Program-made: the position numbers and the translations under genes
The notes under the pieces: model-generated
What the model was told of the DNA's origin: nothing
What the model saw: only the letters and a program-made list of their open reading frames with translations
The model's database searches: none
Assembly (NCBI GenBank): GCA_030407085.1
Contig: CM059582.1
Span: 25,867,001-25,931,000, forward strand
Reading direction: 5' to 3'
Length of the DNA: 64,000 nt
From: Trichopria drosophilae
Lineage: Eukaryota; Arthropoda; Insecta; Hymenoptera; Diapriidae
In this document: one piece after another, positions 48,400-60,955 of the stretch
How the letters are laid out: each line of letters opens with the position of its first letter
Numbering within the stretch: position 1 is the stretch's first letter

Positions 48400-50880
48400 T
48401 ATTAAAATAATGTATACTTGGGTTTGTGAAGTGGTTGATTATAAATCTTCAGTCTGTTTTTAAATGGCGGAATCAAAATAGCGGACATATTTTTTTTTAA
48501 TTCATCGGGTTCGTTTGAAAATTGTTCATTAACGAGTTTCGACGTGGCTGATTAAAAGGAGATTTTAAAAATAATAAATAGTGGATTAATATTCGAAATG
48601 TTAAATGAGAAAAATATATATTTATTTTTACCCCCACCGTTTGCTAGTAAATAATTTGACAGTCACTTACAACACCAGAGTGTACCACATTGGAGACTGC
48701 GATAGGATTTTACATATCTTGTTTGTTTAACTGGTTTTCAATTTGTTGTCGATGTTTGTTCTTGGTTTTAATTAAATGCAATGATAAAAATTACTTTGAA
48801 ATAGGTTTTCATTCATCCCTTATACAGGAAACGAAAAACCACATATGGATAATTTGCCAAATATTTTAGAATTTTTCGTTTTGTTGTATTACCTGAGACA
48901 TATATTTGAAGAAATTAATAGGATATTTCTTTATAAGAAAACACATACTCTCCACTTTGGTCGTAGTCGAAACCATACAAGTGCATACGAATTTCATATA
49001 ATAATAATAATATGTATGCTTTGATATTTTTATATTTAATGGGAATAAATGTCCCATTAAACTGATTTTTTAAAAATGAAGAAATTAGTGTTAATTATAA
49101 AAAAGAAGAATCAATTTTGTTAAATTACTTATATATTTAAATGTGGTAGATAAATTAGATGCTCGTAATTTTAGAAAAATGAAAAGTGTATTGCTTTTGT
49201 AATTTATAAAAATACATGTGATGATAATATGCCAGAAAGATCGTTAGAGTTTTTGGAATTCGTGATCTCAGGTAGTTTCGTTAATCGGAGAGGTATACTG
49301 GGTGGTATTATATCTTGGCGTTGGATTATGTTAATTTTCAGCAGGAGATCTAGAATGCAGCCCGTTATAGGAAACCCATATACCATACAGGTTAACCGAA
49401 TTTTGATATTTGCCATTTACATTTACCGACTGCAACCTGAATTATCGTTCTGGTCTTTGTCTTTTTTTGAGCAGTTTTTCTAGTTTAGTCGTTTTTATTT
49501 CGTGTCTTTTTTACTTTCATCGTGCAGAGGTATAACAGCATTATACCTCAAAGTTATGTTAAATCACATCTTTTTTGAACGAAAAAGAATATCACATAGT
49601 TCTGCTAATGTGAATATATTGTAGATTTCAAACTTATCCAGCAATAAAAAGATGAAAAATATTATGATTACTGGATTTTTTACGAGTTGTTATGTAGCAA
49701 AGCTTTGCAGCCATACTTCAAAAAATTCAATAAATGATAAAGTGTGTTTTTTTATCAGTCCAAAGAGAGTCATTTTTATTATCGTTAAATAGATTCAGGT
49801 ATCTAAATCTTTTCTTTCTTCGATGATTTAAAGGTGGGAAATATTTTTGAAAAATTTATACAAACGAAAACTGTTTATTTATCGAATCCATAAAGAATCG
49901 ACTATGAGTAAAAGAACATTTCCGATTAAATTTAAGTAATACCTAATGTTCTGTTTAGAATGATGACAAAGATATGTGGAGGATATCGAAGCTTTCTGAC
50001 GCAGGTTGATGAATGGCCAATTATTCCAAAGTAATATGGATGATTAATTAAGCTCCCTTCGCATAAAATGATGTACGTTTCAACAATGCATCAAACCTTT
50101 AAGATATACATTCTTCTAGTATATAAAAGTGCATTATTACTTCATATATTCTTTAGCTCAATTTTTCGTTTTGGATTGTAGAAATAATCTTAATAGTTAT
50201 CGTACTAGATTCTTAAATTGTGTAACCATGGGAGAAGAAAATAGTAAAATCTACTAAACCGGATAATTATTCGTATAGTCGAAATGACGACAAGGATAAC
50301 TACCCCAATAAACGAGATCGTGTGCAAAATTTTCAGTAATTTCCAGCAAATTTTAATACGAAACTAAACATCTTCAAATGTTTGCATACGTCTAATGCTT
50401 TTCAAACGTTTTTCGTCTTTCGAGTTTATCGGATGTCATAGGTTGCATTCGATTCTTTGCATGTATTGAAGACAAACTATTCATTTTTCATTCGAAGTGA
50501 CACGCTCTTTTCATATAGCCTGCTTAAAATGAATGATATTTCATTAAATTTCATTTGGTTCTACATTCGATTTGCATTCCAAAATTCGCAGTTTTCGCAA
50601 GTGCGCATTCAACATAACCTCAAACTTAAAAATCCACTAACACTGCGGTGATATTCATATGAAAACGTTTAATATCGTATTAAAATTTGGCAAATTTCAT
50701 TCGAAAACGGAAATAAATCGAATGTAAGCAGCAAATCACTGAAAATATTGTTTCGCTTATTGGAATTCGTGTAGTAAAAATAGCCGTTGTTTAGTAATAT
50801 TGGCAGCTTAGCATAACCTGAAACTGTAGAGAATAGTTCATTTAACATGGAGGTCCAATTTTTTAATTTGATGTGTATTC
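48400..50880. other. AT-rich stretch, no gene seen
   Basis: ATGGCGGAATCAAAATAGCGG near 48465 is a remnant of the dispersed module. Nothing else recognised. Confidence 0.4.
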
Positions 50881-51029
50881 AGCTATATCTTGACAAACAA
50901 TAAACGTATTAAACGTTTAAAGAATGTAAGTGTTAAAGTAGAGTTACATATGTCCCTAATAATGTGTGAACCTATAGGGGGCGCATGCCTGCTGGGAGGC
51001 TCGCCCCCCCCCCCCCACTTTTTTTACAG

Positions 51030-51157
51030 TAGCCTAACCGCCAACCATGGAGATATAGGTGACAATCGATCCCGTGGAATATTTGGGGTCCCTGTGGAGG
51101 CTAATGTAGGAGAATTCGTTTGCAATGCTGGAAGATGGATTTTGCTGGAACATTTAG
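51030..51157 (+). CDS. Candidate internal exon of an unknown host gene, 128 bp
   Basis: The acceptor has an exceptionally strong tract: a run of about 14 C, then ACTTTTTTTACAG. One frame is open through the exon (about 42 codons), containing NHGDIGDNRSRGIFGV and GEFVCNAGRWILLEHL. It ends TTTAG|GTATTT, a plausible donor. Both edges split a codon after its first or second base, consistent with a phase-symmetrical cassette of 128 bp. The patch is far GC-richer than its flanks. The product was not recognised, and partner exons were not found in this window. Confidence 0.45.
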
Positions 51158-51239
51158 GTATTTTTTACAAAAATTTATTTCCAAATTGTAATTTATTTAC
51201 GAAAAATTATGAAAAATTTACTGTATTCTCTGATGAATT

Positions 51240-51890
51240 CTAAGAATTTTTTGTTCTTTGCAATTTTTTCCAAATGTTGGCAGTTTTCGAGAAAAAAATC
51301 ATAAGCTATAATATTTGAAATTAATTTTCTCAAAAACTATCAACTTTTGGAAAAAAATTCAAACGAGAACAAACTCTTAGAATTCATGGCAGAATGCACT
51401 AAATTTTTCGAAAATAAATTATCTACAATTTTGATAAAAAAATGAAAAAAATTCATCAATAAATCTAAAAAAAATCCATGATATTTCTTAATGAATTCCG
51501 AGAACTTTCCATTCTTACAATTTTTGTTAAAAAGATCGCAGATTTTTAGTTAGAGCGTCCAACAAATTTCAAAGAAATATTCATTGTTGCGGACATTTTG
51601 AGGTCGTGTGAATGATGTAAGGCATAAAAGTAAATTTTTTTCTTAAAATTGAAGTATTTTATTCACCTTCGTTCAGAATTTCAATAGAATCCCAATATTC
51701 TAATGGCTCGAAAAAAATTGGTAAGAATAAATATTTCCCAATTTTTTTGGACATATTTTTCAAATTCGGCCCCATATTGGAATTCCTAATGGCTGAAACT
51801 CAATTTTGACCTCGGATTCTTGAAGAGCGACCTCAAAACCAGTAGGACATGTACCTCTCAATTTTTGTTATAAAGGGCTGTAATAAATGT
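51240..51890. repeat. Degenerate foldback element related to the 15.2-kb TTAA element
   Basis: The left part is a palindrome (AGTTTTCGAGAAAAAAATCA ... AATTTTCTCAAAAACT). The right part (51590-51880) shares CCAATATTCTAATGGCTCG-like, TTGGAATTCCTAATGGCTGA and GAAGAGCGACCTC words with the 15.2-15.98-kb element. Confidence 0.5.
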
Positions 51891-54027
51891 ATTCGTAAAT
51901 AAATGTATTATTATTTTATTGCACTGCTTCAAAGATGTTTTTAACTTTTTAATAAAAAATAATAATAAACTAATTTGTTAGGGGTTTGTCACCCTCTAAC
52001 TGATAAAGAAAATTTAAATAACTTACATTTCTTATTCAGATAAACGTCAGTAATTTTATGCTGTGTTACGATATAAAGTGAATCATAAAATACCCAAGTT
52101 TCCTTTCGAGCTGTACAAAGCAGTAGGGTTCTACCATATTTTTACATTGATAATATAATCCTTTTATGATTTACCTTCATGCAAGAGAATAAATTAATTT
52201 CCTGTAGGTCAATACGTTCGGAAATTATAAAGTAACCTTGTATCCCTTTGGCGTAGCGTTCAGAACGAAGTTTACTTATTTGTTACATTAGATAAGGTAT
52301 ACCGTTAGGTGCCTTTATTTCGCGAAGGGTACGAAACGAAGAAAGAAGTCAATCTATTATGAAATCGTACTATTTATTGTAAAAGAAAGGTTAAAGTAGA
52401 TTTATGTTCATAACTCTCCACTGTTCCGACAAAGTGAATTTATACCATATTTTCGTTCACTTCAATATAAAAAGAATATTTGTTTCGCTGCAATACAAAA
52501 GAAATGAAAAGAAATAACGTGTATATTTAGTATCCTGTTGGTATTCGATAGTAAAATTGGAATTTAAATATGTAGTACCAATATCCAATCCAATATGAAT
52601 AAAAATGAGTTTTTATTATATATAAATTCTTGATTTGATTTGACCTATTCTAGTAATGTTCTAAGAAAAAATTAATATTTGTGCTAAACCGTAGTACATT
52701 TTTCATTGTAATTTAAGTTACATGAAATATTTTGACTATATATATGTGTGTATGCGGCGGCCATATTGTATCCACCGTTTTAATTTATGACAATTACTAA
52801 CTTCCTATTTTCGTATCGGTGAAATAATTATGACAATTCTAATTTTAAAATAAAACGATGTTAGTGGTTAGTTTCGAGCCTCCAAATACATATATATGAA
52901 AAAAGTTCGTGATTTTTGTTAAATAAATTTTCGCAGTTTATTTAAATCCTTGCAATTTTGAATATTTTTCGATACAACATTCCAAAGAGTGAGGCTTGGG
53001 CCATAAAATACGTACATTTAAATTTTTTTTTCATTTCCATTTTAATACTAGAAAGTACTTTCAAACTTCATGTTAAATGTATACGTACGATTGGTCCTTA
53101 ACCACATCTCTGAGTATGTCTTTTTGATAACATGACCCAAAGTGTGGAAAGAATTTCGAAAATAGCGTTCAAATTTATTCTCATATCAAAGTGTATGAGT
53201 ATTTTTTATTGGTGTTCTTATTTGAGTTCAGGGAATACGCATATGACAGCAAGAACCCAATATTTTCTGGTTTTCAATAGTTTACAGGATGTTGTACATC
53301 AACAACTTTCAATACTTATCTGCGAATGGTGTCAAACGTTTCCGTAGTTATTACGAACCGAAGTCTGTTCATTTTCTTTAAATAATAATATTTACACAAT
53401 TTTATGTGTAAATAGGTACTTCTTATGTTATGGTAAAGGTAATTATTTAATAGTAAAATCTAATTCTTTATAAACATTCAAAAATTCGGACAATCAAAAC
53501 TATAAGAACACCATGTTACTATAGATAAAAACTATTTACAAACTTTAATAAATCACAATAAGTTTTAACGCCATTTCTTGCCACTTTGGGTCAGGTTACG
53601 TGATGCCAAAAAAATCGTCATTCCAGCGAAGTGGTTAATGGATTAATACATATTTTTGACATTAGCTCAACGGATTACCACTGAACTAAATATATGTATA
53701 TGCTTAAGTCCATTCGCTGTGATAACGTACATAATATGTCATAAAAGTCCACATAAAGCCATTTTCAGGATAGCTGCTATGCTTTAAAGCGATTTGTATA
53801 TACATATAGCAGCGTTACCCGATAAAACTCACGGTGAGCCATCCGATATGAAGATAATAATTCTTCTTGGAAACATATATCCTACCAAATATATAATAGC
53901 ATTTTCCAACGAGTGTTTCAAAAAGGTTAAAATCGGAATTTTTATCATTTGAAGTGCTCAATATTCATATAGTTATTCTTTAACTAATTTTCTGGATATT
54001 ATTTAAATGCGCAATAACATTTGTGGA
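51891..54027. other. AT-rich noncoding stretch
   Basis: GCGGCCATATTGTATCCACC near 52757 is a module remnant. The 71-codon frame at 53132-53347 has no recognisable domain. No gene called. Confidence 0.4.
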
Positions 54028-54170
54028 TATCGAACAGGAGTTCCTGATATTTCATCCGTTTTTCGTTCTTTTTTTTACTATATTTGTCTCTGCTGCTGCA
54101 TAAAAGTCCATCATGAAGGTGGATTTTTGATCGAAGCCAACAAGGTCGATGTCAATCTTATTGACTGACT
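54028..54170 (+). repeat. Dispersed repeat, copy 2 (see 7314)
   Basis: It begins GAGTTCCTGATATTTCATCC, followed by TTTTTCGTTC, TTGTCTCTGCTGCTGCA and GATCGAAGCCAA, in the same order as at 7314-7440. Confidence 0.65.
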
Positions 54171-55773
54171 TTCGCTGTATGCTGAGATTGCATATCTTGG
54201 ATATACTGCCAGGAGATGATGATGCTCTGTCAAAGTCTGATGGTACTCTGAGCTATTGATGACCCCATCTTAGCATGCAAAGATTAAACCCTCGGTCTTG
54301 AATTTTAAGCCAGCTGATGTTCAGAAACAGAAGATCATGTCTACCGGCAAGCAAAGTTGTTGGACATTTCGAAAGAAAATCCACGAAACGGCTGCCGATT
54401 TTCCTTCCCTTTAACATACGGAGTTGCGTATTCCATGTTGGCCCTGAGTTACACAGGGTACAGATTGATAACTGATTCAGCCTCCTGTACACCACTACGT
54501 CCCATGTTGAAAACAATACTGAAGTTTTGTGCCGTTCTTCCTGTTGCATTGTACAAAAACGCCTCCTTCCCCTGACTTTCATGCTTATGACCAAGCATCA
54601 GGGTATCTTCCATTGGATTAATCACATCACAATATTATTGTTATTATTTTAGATTCCAGATTTATTTTTCCAGAAACTATTACTATTATGGATATATGTA
54701 TAGAACACAAAATGTAATTCGTAGAGAAATGATGATCAAAGTAATTATGCACCATGCAAGAAGAAACGTCCACATTTACTAGCAGGTGGCTGACAAAATT
54801 ATGTGCTATAGCTGCAAACAGTTGGTGAAGAATCCGTTTCAGCCAATGAAAACCGTTAAAACGCACGTGCAATGCGTAATATTATTAGTTATAGAAGTAC
54901 TTTTAGCGCAGTCTACCAGCATACTGGAACCAATGTATGTTGTGAATAAGATATGAGAATGAAAAAGTAAATTACCAGATCAAATATAATTTATTTTATG
55001 AATAAATTATATTTACCGATCAGTGCAATGGTTTACTGAACTATTCAACAGATTTTAAAATATATCAGTTTTTTTGCTGGATATTTATTATTCGCGAGAA
55101 AACTTTGTCACAGGCTCGTGATGATTAGAATGGACCTTCTCAAGGAACACAAATTTAGACTAATGTTTAGGAAGCTTGTTGCACATTAATATTAATCTAC
55201 TAAAAAATTTTTTCAGCGGAAAATCGAAAACCACACTCTTATTGTTCTTATTTTTCTACGAAAAAGAAGTTAACGAAAAAAAAATCAAATTTCTACAGAT
55301 CGTTTAATCGAATTCCAATTCCGACCTCCCCATGGCTTCACTTTGATATCTGATTTTGCATGATAAAATGAAAAAATGTCAGTATAGTTCGTAAATACTA
55401 ATAGAAATACTGCGAAATGAGATAACATGGTGTATTTATTGAATGAAAAGTTCATTTTTACACAGATAGTTTACTTTATCTAAAATCGGTTACTTCCTGA
55501 GTAAAGTCAGTTTTTGTCTGCAGATTCGACAATTAATATCCTGACTCTGCATTTACGTATTCATAGAGTTTATGGGTATTATCCAGGATGATGTCAATCC
55601 TGATGTCATTGGCGCAAAAGCGAGGCGAAGCTGGCTCCTTCTTCCGCGCAAAAAAGAATGATTGATTGGGGCAATCAATCGCTTAGTGCTCTCGGATACA
55701 GATAGCAAACCACAAAACCAAAAATACAGAAATAGGACGATATAACCCCTTTTACCCCTAAGTTGAAAATATT
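54171..55773. other. Mostly noncoding; one GC-richer patch
   Basis: The patch 54250-54600 has overlapping 72- and 113-codon frames on opposite strands. Neither shows a recognisable domain. It may be an extension of the dispersed repeat. A perfect hairpin GATTGATTG-GGG-CAATCAATC lies near 55662-55682. The rest shows nothing. Confidence 0.4.
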
Positions 55774-55970
55774 TGCTTACTCCGGGCGTAGAACTCGATT
55801 TTGCGCCCAGTAATGAAATCATTGGGCGCAAAATATAAAAAATATCGTACGCAACGAGGATGAAATATCGATCTCTGACAAATGTGATTGACGACCACAC
55901 TTCACTCGTGCAACAAACTTCGCACTCGTCGAAGATCGGTAATTGCGTCCTTGTTACATAATATACTATT
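55774..55970 (-). repeat. Dispersed 200-bp repeat, minus-strand copy
   Basis: Reverse complement of the 24358-24562 repeat: TAATAGTATATTATGTAACA (minus strand) through CGCAATTACCGATC, GCGAAGTTTG and AGAGATCGATATTTC to CGAGTTCTACGCCCGGAGTA. Confidence 0.65.
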
Positions 55971-56079
55971 ACAATTTTCGTAAATAAATATCTCTCAATG
56001 TATGATATTCGAGCATTTCTGATAAGAGCAAAATGTCAGACAACCACAAGGATACCCATGTATGATACCACGTGCTTTA

Positions 56080-56330
56080 ATATAGCTGCCATAACGTTGC
56101 TACGACAAAAAATGCAGCAATATCGCTGCCGCAGCATCTCTTTGCAGCTCTCTGACAGCGCTGCGCTGTGGTCGCAAACGCCAATGTGGGGATTGTCATC
56201 TGTCTGCGACAACGTTCCGGAATGCTGCCGCAGCTATTTTGCTGCCAGCAAATGCAGTGATGCCTAGAAGCTGCAGAACAGCTGTGCTGACGATACCTGA
56301 GCACATGTAGATGAGCTGTAAAGCAGTTGC
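56080..56330. repeat. GCTGC/GCAGC-rich repeat block, left part
   Basis: It is dense in GCAGC/GCTGC words (ATCGCTGCCGCAGCATC, TTTGCAGCTCTCTGACAGCG, GGAATGCTGCCGCAGC). Similar texture and shared words (GCAGAGAG, AGCGCTGCA) occur at 61171-61465. Apparent ORFs here follow from the repeat. Confidence 0.6.
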
Positions 56331-56427
56331 ACTGAGGTTATGGAAACGCCGATATATTTCTTTAGTGTTTGCAGCAAAAATTTGCGGGAGCCGGAAAAAA
56401 AGCGGAATGTTCATAACCTGCATAATG

Positions 56428-56564
56428 GCGAATTCTAGGCGTTGCACCGGTGTTGCACCGGTGCAGTCATGGAACACGTGCACCGTTATCTTGCATTGGG
56501 CCTCTTTAGCGAAGGTTCGTCCGTAGTGCATAAGTGCAACACCGGTGCAAGGCGTAGAATTCGC
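56428..56564. mobile_element. 137-bp MITE with near-perfect 30-bp TIRs
   Basis: The left end is GCGAATTCTAGGCGTTGCAC, then CGGTGTTGCA. The right end read inward is GCGAATTCTACGCCTTGCAC, then CGGTGTTGCA; two differences in 30. The interior is about 75 bp. No target duplication is clear. Confidence 0.75.
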
Positions 56565-56747
56565 TGGCATTGCTTATATGAGCATTAAATGTACATTTAA
56601 AACGTTTATTTAAAACAAAAAAAAAGTTTTGAGGACTAATTCATTTACTACAACAAGTGTAGTTTATTAACACTCCGGATCAGACCACACTTTATTGTTT
56701 TTGATACAAATACATACATGTAAAGTTTTATTAATGATACTTATTAA

Positions 56748-56751
<4 letters not shown>

Positions 56752-56797
<46 letters not shown>
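56752..56797. repeat. (TA)n microsatellite
   Basis: About 22 uninterrupted TA units. Confidence 0.95.
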
Positions 56798-56799
<2 letters not shown>

Positions 56800-57074
56800 G
56801 CTTATACATTATCAAATGCTTAACACAACTAAAACGTATCGATTCACACTAATACGCACTCTCGTTTTTCATCACCTATATACGCACACATTACATACAT
56901 ATTCGAACGCTTCTCGCTGATATTATCCTTGAAGGTCCTCTGGTATATATATATGAAACTACATACAGTTCTACCGCTTGTGGGTAAATATTCAATTAAC
57001 AGCGCCACCTTCTGGTTGTGTGTCGAGACATCGATGTCTCTACATTGGCCATCGCTGAGTCATTAGCTGACAAA

Positions 57075-57300
57075 TTGTCGTCCGCAGGCAGATTGCAGCA
57101 CCTCGCAAGCGCTTGCTGCATTGTACACCCAACTCGTTTAATTCTGTTCCTTCCGGTATCTGTTGTCATCGTTTATCACATAAAGTAAGGTATAGGTAAG
57201 ACAAAGAAAACGAGTGACCGGAAGGGACAGAATTAAACGAGCTTGATCTAACTGCCAAATTAGGTGTCTCAGGCAGATTGTAGCACTCGGAGAGCGCATG
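57075..57300. repeat. GCAGGCAGATTGCAGC repeat units interrupted by a hairpin
   Basis: Units reading GCAGGCAGATTGCAGCACC (57086) and CAGGCAGATTGTAGCACTC (57270) match GCAGGCAGATTGCAGCACC at about 61230. A hairpin element (57133-57241) lies between the first two. Confidence 0.65.
57133..57241. mobile_element. 109-bp hairpin element with 25-bp TIRs
   Basis: CTCGTTTAATTCTGTTCCTT, then CCGGT, at the left. The inverse (ACCGG, then AAGGGACAGAATTAAACGAG) is at the right, with one mismatch. The interior is about 60 bp and AT-rich. Confidence 0.7.
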
Positions 57301-57861
57301 CCCAGACAGCATTTATCGTTCCACCTATATTCCAGGAATATAACAATGTTATATTTGATATCATTTCGAATGGTATATAACAGGAACATACCAGATGTTA
57401 TCATTTTGAGCATTATATACCAGGAATATACTAGGAATATTACAAATATATAATATCGCATTGCATGTTCCAGGTATGTTCCCAGTGTCACATTCCCAGT
57501 GTATAACATTTGCAATGATCTCGTAATGTTATTCAAATCGACACACGAACAAAACAGTGGCATACGCCATCGTGAGCTTGTTATTTTTATTTTAAATGAA
57601 TGAATTATATACCAATTGTGTGTGAATAGGTGTTATTTATGTCTTTTCCAGGTTCGTACATCTCAAATTAAGGTTTGAGGTTAACTGAACTGTCAAACAA
57701 AAAACCCATATTTTCTAAATCCTTATCCGCACTGAAAATAATGGTACAATCATGGTGTAATTTTACACCATATGTGTACACTGTGAGAGCCCAATATTAA
57801 TTAGATTAATTAGATTAGGACAGCAATATTGTGGTACCTCTACGGCTATGACACCAGTCAC

Positions 57862-58690
57862 TTAAAAAACATAGAAGCAAAGGTAACGTTTGAAAGAGTT
57901 TTGTCGACGAATGGGCCTATTTACTTAATGTTGTTATATACTTGCATGGTGTATATCTTATCCATGTCAATACACATAGATTTCCTTCATATTTTGTGTA
58001 AATATATAATGTAAAAGAAATAGAATTGATCCTTCAAAATAGGTGCATAAAAAACTTAGAAGCGTAGGAAACGCATCACTGAATTTTGTCGATGGATTGG
58101 AGAATTTGCTTATTTATTTATATAAAACTGCATGGTAGATATATTATATGTATAAATACATATTAAAATCTTTTATGTTTAATGTAAATAAATAAAGTAA
58201 TAGAATTTGAATTGAATTAACAGGATATGCATTTAAAAAAGTCAGAAACAAGGAAAATGTTTCAAAGAGGTTGGTCGTCGGATTTGAGAATTTAGTTTTT
58301 TTTTATCGTAAACCTGCATAATAGATATATCATACATATAAATACATATTAAAATCTTTCATATTTAATGTAAATAAATATAGTAAATGAAATTGAATTG
58401 AATGTACAGGACAGGCATTTAAAAATCTTAGAAGCATAGAAACCGTATCAATGAATTTTTTCGACGGATTGGAGAATTTACTTATTTATTTATATAAACC
58501 AGCATGATAGATATATCATACATATAAATACATATTAAAACCTTTTATGTTTATTGTAAATAAATAAAGTAATAGAATTGGAATTGAATTTACAGGATAT
58601 GGATTTAAAAAACTTAAAAACAAAGAAAATGTTTGTCAAAGAGGTTTGTCGACAGATGGACTAATTTACTTAATTTTGTTAATGTATAGG
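57862..58690 (+). repeat. Left-arm tandem array, five units of about 185 bp
   Basis: Unit marker TTAAAAAACTTAGAAGC (with variants) occurs near 57862, 58047, 58231, 58418 and 58603. Each unit also has GTCGACGGATTGGAGAATTT and ATATAAATACATATTAAA. Confidence 0.85.
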
Positions 58691-58974
58691 AATGGTGGTG
58701 CTAAATGAAATACGTATTTTCTGATACTTTCTGATATTCTTGTTTCAATGAAAAGATTCCTGTTTGTAATGCTACTTTTTTATGCTTATAAAAACGTGAT
58801 CAAATTTCTTGTAATAAAAGAGATATCGATATTTCTTGTAGATATGCAAGTGAAATGTATGTATTGAAATTAATTTAGGATATTGCATATTTAATTTTCA
58901 ATTATATCTATTCATATCGGTAAAACTTCTTCTAAAGTAAAATAACTTGCACATTCAATATTTGCTATTTAATT

Positions 58975-59625
58975 TTATATGTATGTATACACCATGTATC
59001 TACCATGCTGGTTTATATAAATAATTAAGCAAATTCTCCAATCCGTCGACAAAATTCATTGATACGGTTTCTATGCTTCTAAGATTTTTAAATGCCTGTC
59101 CTGTACATTCAATTCAATTTCATTTACTATATTTATTTACATTAAATATGAAAGATTTTAATATGTATTTATATGTATGATATATCTATCATGCAGGTTT
59201 ATGTTAAAAAAAAACTAAATTCTCAAATCCGATGACCAACCTCTTTGAAACATTTTCCTTGTTTCTGACTTTTTTAAATGCATATCATGTGAATTCAATT
59301 CAAATTCTATTACTTTATTTATTTACATTAAACATAACAAATTTTAATATGTATTTATACGTTTAATATATCTACCATGCAGTTTTATATAAATAAATAA
59401 GCAAATTCTCCAATCCGTCGACAAAATTCAGTGATACGTTTCCTACGCTTCTAAGTTTTTTATGCATCTATTTTGAAGTATCAATTCTATTTCTTTTACA
59501 TTATATATTTGCACAAAATATGAAGGAAATGTATGTGTAATGACAAGGATAAGATTTACACCATGCAAGTATATAACAACATTAAGTAAATAGGCCCATT
59601 CGTCGACAAAACTCTTTCAAACGTT
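58975..59625 (-). repeat. Right-arm tandem array, inverted, three units plus a part
   Basis: Inverse markers (GCTTCTAAG.TTTTT) occur near 59076, 59262 and 59447, with a partial unit ending near 59625. The array pairs with left units 1-4, so the fifth left unit has no partner. Confidence 0.8.
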
Positions 59626-60066
59626 CTTTTTTCAATTTTTTTTTTATTTGGGTTCGTAATCAGCGACATAAAAACCCCTATATACCAAATATTAGACAAA
59701 ATCATAATTTTTCAAATTTTTTGTAGGCCATATTAGATCCGCCATTTTGAATTTTGAAAATCTGACACCGGATTCGTAGTCAGCGACATAAAAAACTCCG
59801 GCATACCGAATTTCAAATAATAATAGCGATTAGTTCATCCTGACATGAATTTCTTTTGAAAATTATGCCTTTTTTGGTACTAATTTGTTAATAAAAATAA
59901 TTATTTAAAATAATTTTGTAATATTATTGTTTGTTAACAGTTATTGGACTCTTAGGAAAGCCAGGAACAAAAAAATCGCATTGAAATCGAGAACTATCTG
60001 TTCAAAAACCTTAAAAAAACGAGAGCATCTGGGTGGGACACTGGTGTCCGCCTGTGACTGAAAGGG
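59626..60066. mobile_element. Truncated TTAA/CCC element inserted in the right Foldback arm
   Basis: The right end read inward is CCCTTTCAGTCA, identical to the left end of the 62546 element, and TTAA follows at 60067-60070. The interior has GATCCGCCATTTTGAATTTT and TTCGTAGTCAGCGACAT. The left end is missing, together with 19 bp of the arm that the left arm retains. Confidence 0.75.
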
Positions 60067-60467
60067 TTAAGTGACTGGTGTCATAGCCGTAGAGGTACCA
60101 CAATATTGCTGTCCTAATCTAATTAATCTAATTAATATTGGGCTCTCACAGTGTACACATATGGTGTAAAATTACACCATGATTGTACCATTATTTTCAG
60201 TGCGGATAAGGATTTAGAAAATATGGGTTTTTTGTTTGACAGGTCAGTTAACCTCTAACCTTAATTTGAGATGTACGAACCTGGAAAAAGGCATAAATAA
60301 CCCCTTTTCACACACAATTGGTATATAATTCATTCATTTAAAATAAAAATAACAAGCTCACGATGGCTTATGCCACTGTTTTGTCCGTGTGCCGATTTGT
60401 ATAACATTACGAGATCATTGCAAGTGTTATACACTGGGAATGTGACAGGTGGGTAATTGCATCATGG

Positions 60468-60955
60468 AGGCTTTACGGATAGTAACCATCCTTCGTCATA
60501 CGAAATTAGATAAGAGCGAGCGTAGCGTAGTGGTTAAGGCGTTAGCGGAGTAAGCGAAGGACCCGGGTTCGATTCCCCACCGGGGCGAGCGTTTTTCTAA
60601 TTTGTTTTCGAGCGTTACTAACTTATTTGCGATCGTTGTTATTTAAGCAACAAAAGTAGCAAAAGATAACTAAACTTCATTTTCACATGAAATTACATAT
60701 AATCGTATAATACATATAACAGCGAATTTACATAATTTTAAAAAAATATGACGATATTCCTCAAAATTTTTTTCGTTTTTTTTTTAATTGGCCGGAAATT
60801 TCCTATTAAGAATATTTAAAATTTTTTTGCCAAAATATTCTTTCAGCGAATGTAATATTCTGGATTCAAATTCAATGTTGCGCGAACAAAACGCGTTCAA
60901 TTTCAGGATAAATCTGCCACGATTTTAGATTTGTCTAAAAAATGCGTCCGCGGAG
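60468..60955 (+). mobile_element. Insertion in the right Foldback arm carrying a tRNA-like SINE
   Basis: The left arm is continuous at the matching point (near 57482), so these roughly 490 bp were added to the right arm only. They include A- and B-box sequences at 60523-60576. The edges were not resolved to the base. Confidence 0.6.
60515..60600 (+). ncRNA. tRNA-derived SINE head (Pol III A and B boxes)
   Basis: A box TAGCGTAGTGG (60523-60533) and B box GGTTCGATTCC (60566-60576), start-to-start 43 bp, are close to consensus and tRNA-spaced. Acceptor and T stems do not pair properly, so it is a tRNA-derived SINE, not a tRNA gene. Confidence 0.6.

Noticed and set aside
56077..56570. Cys/Ala/Gln-rich ORFs on both strands
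   Set aside because: Explained by GCAGC/GCTGC repeats and a MITE; frames exist on both strands.
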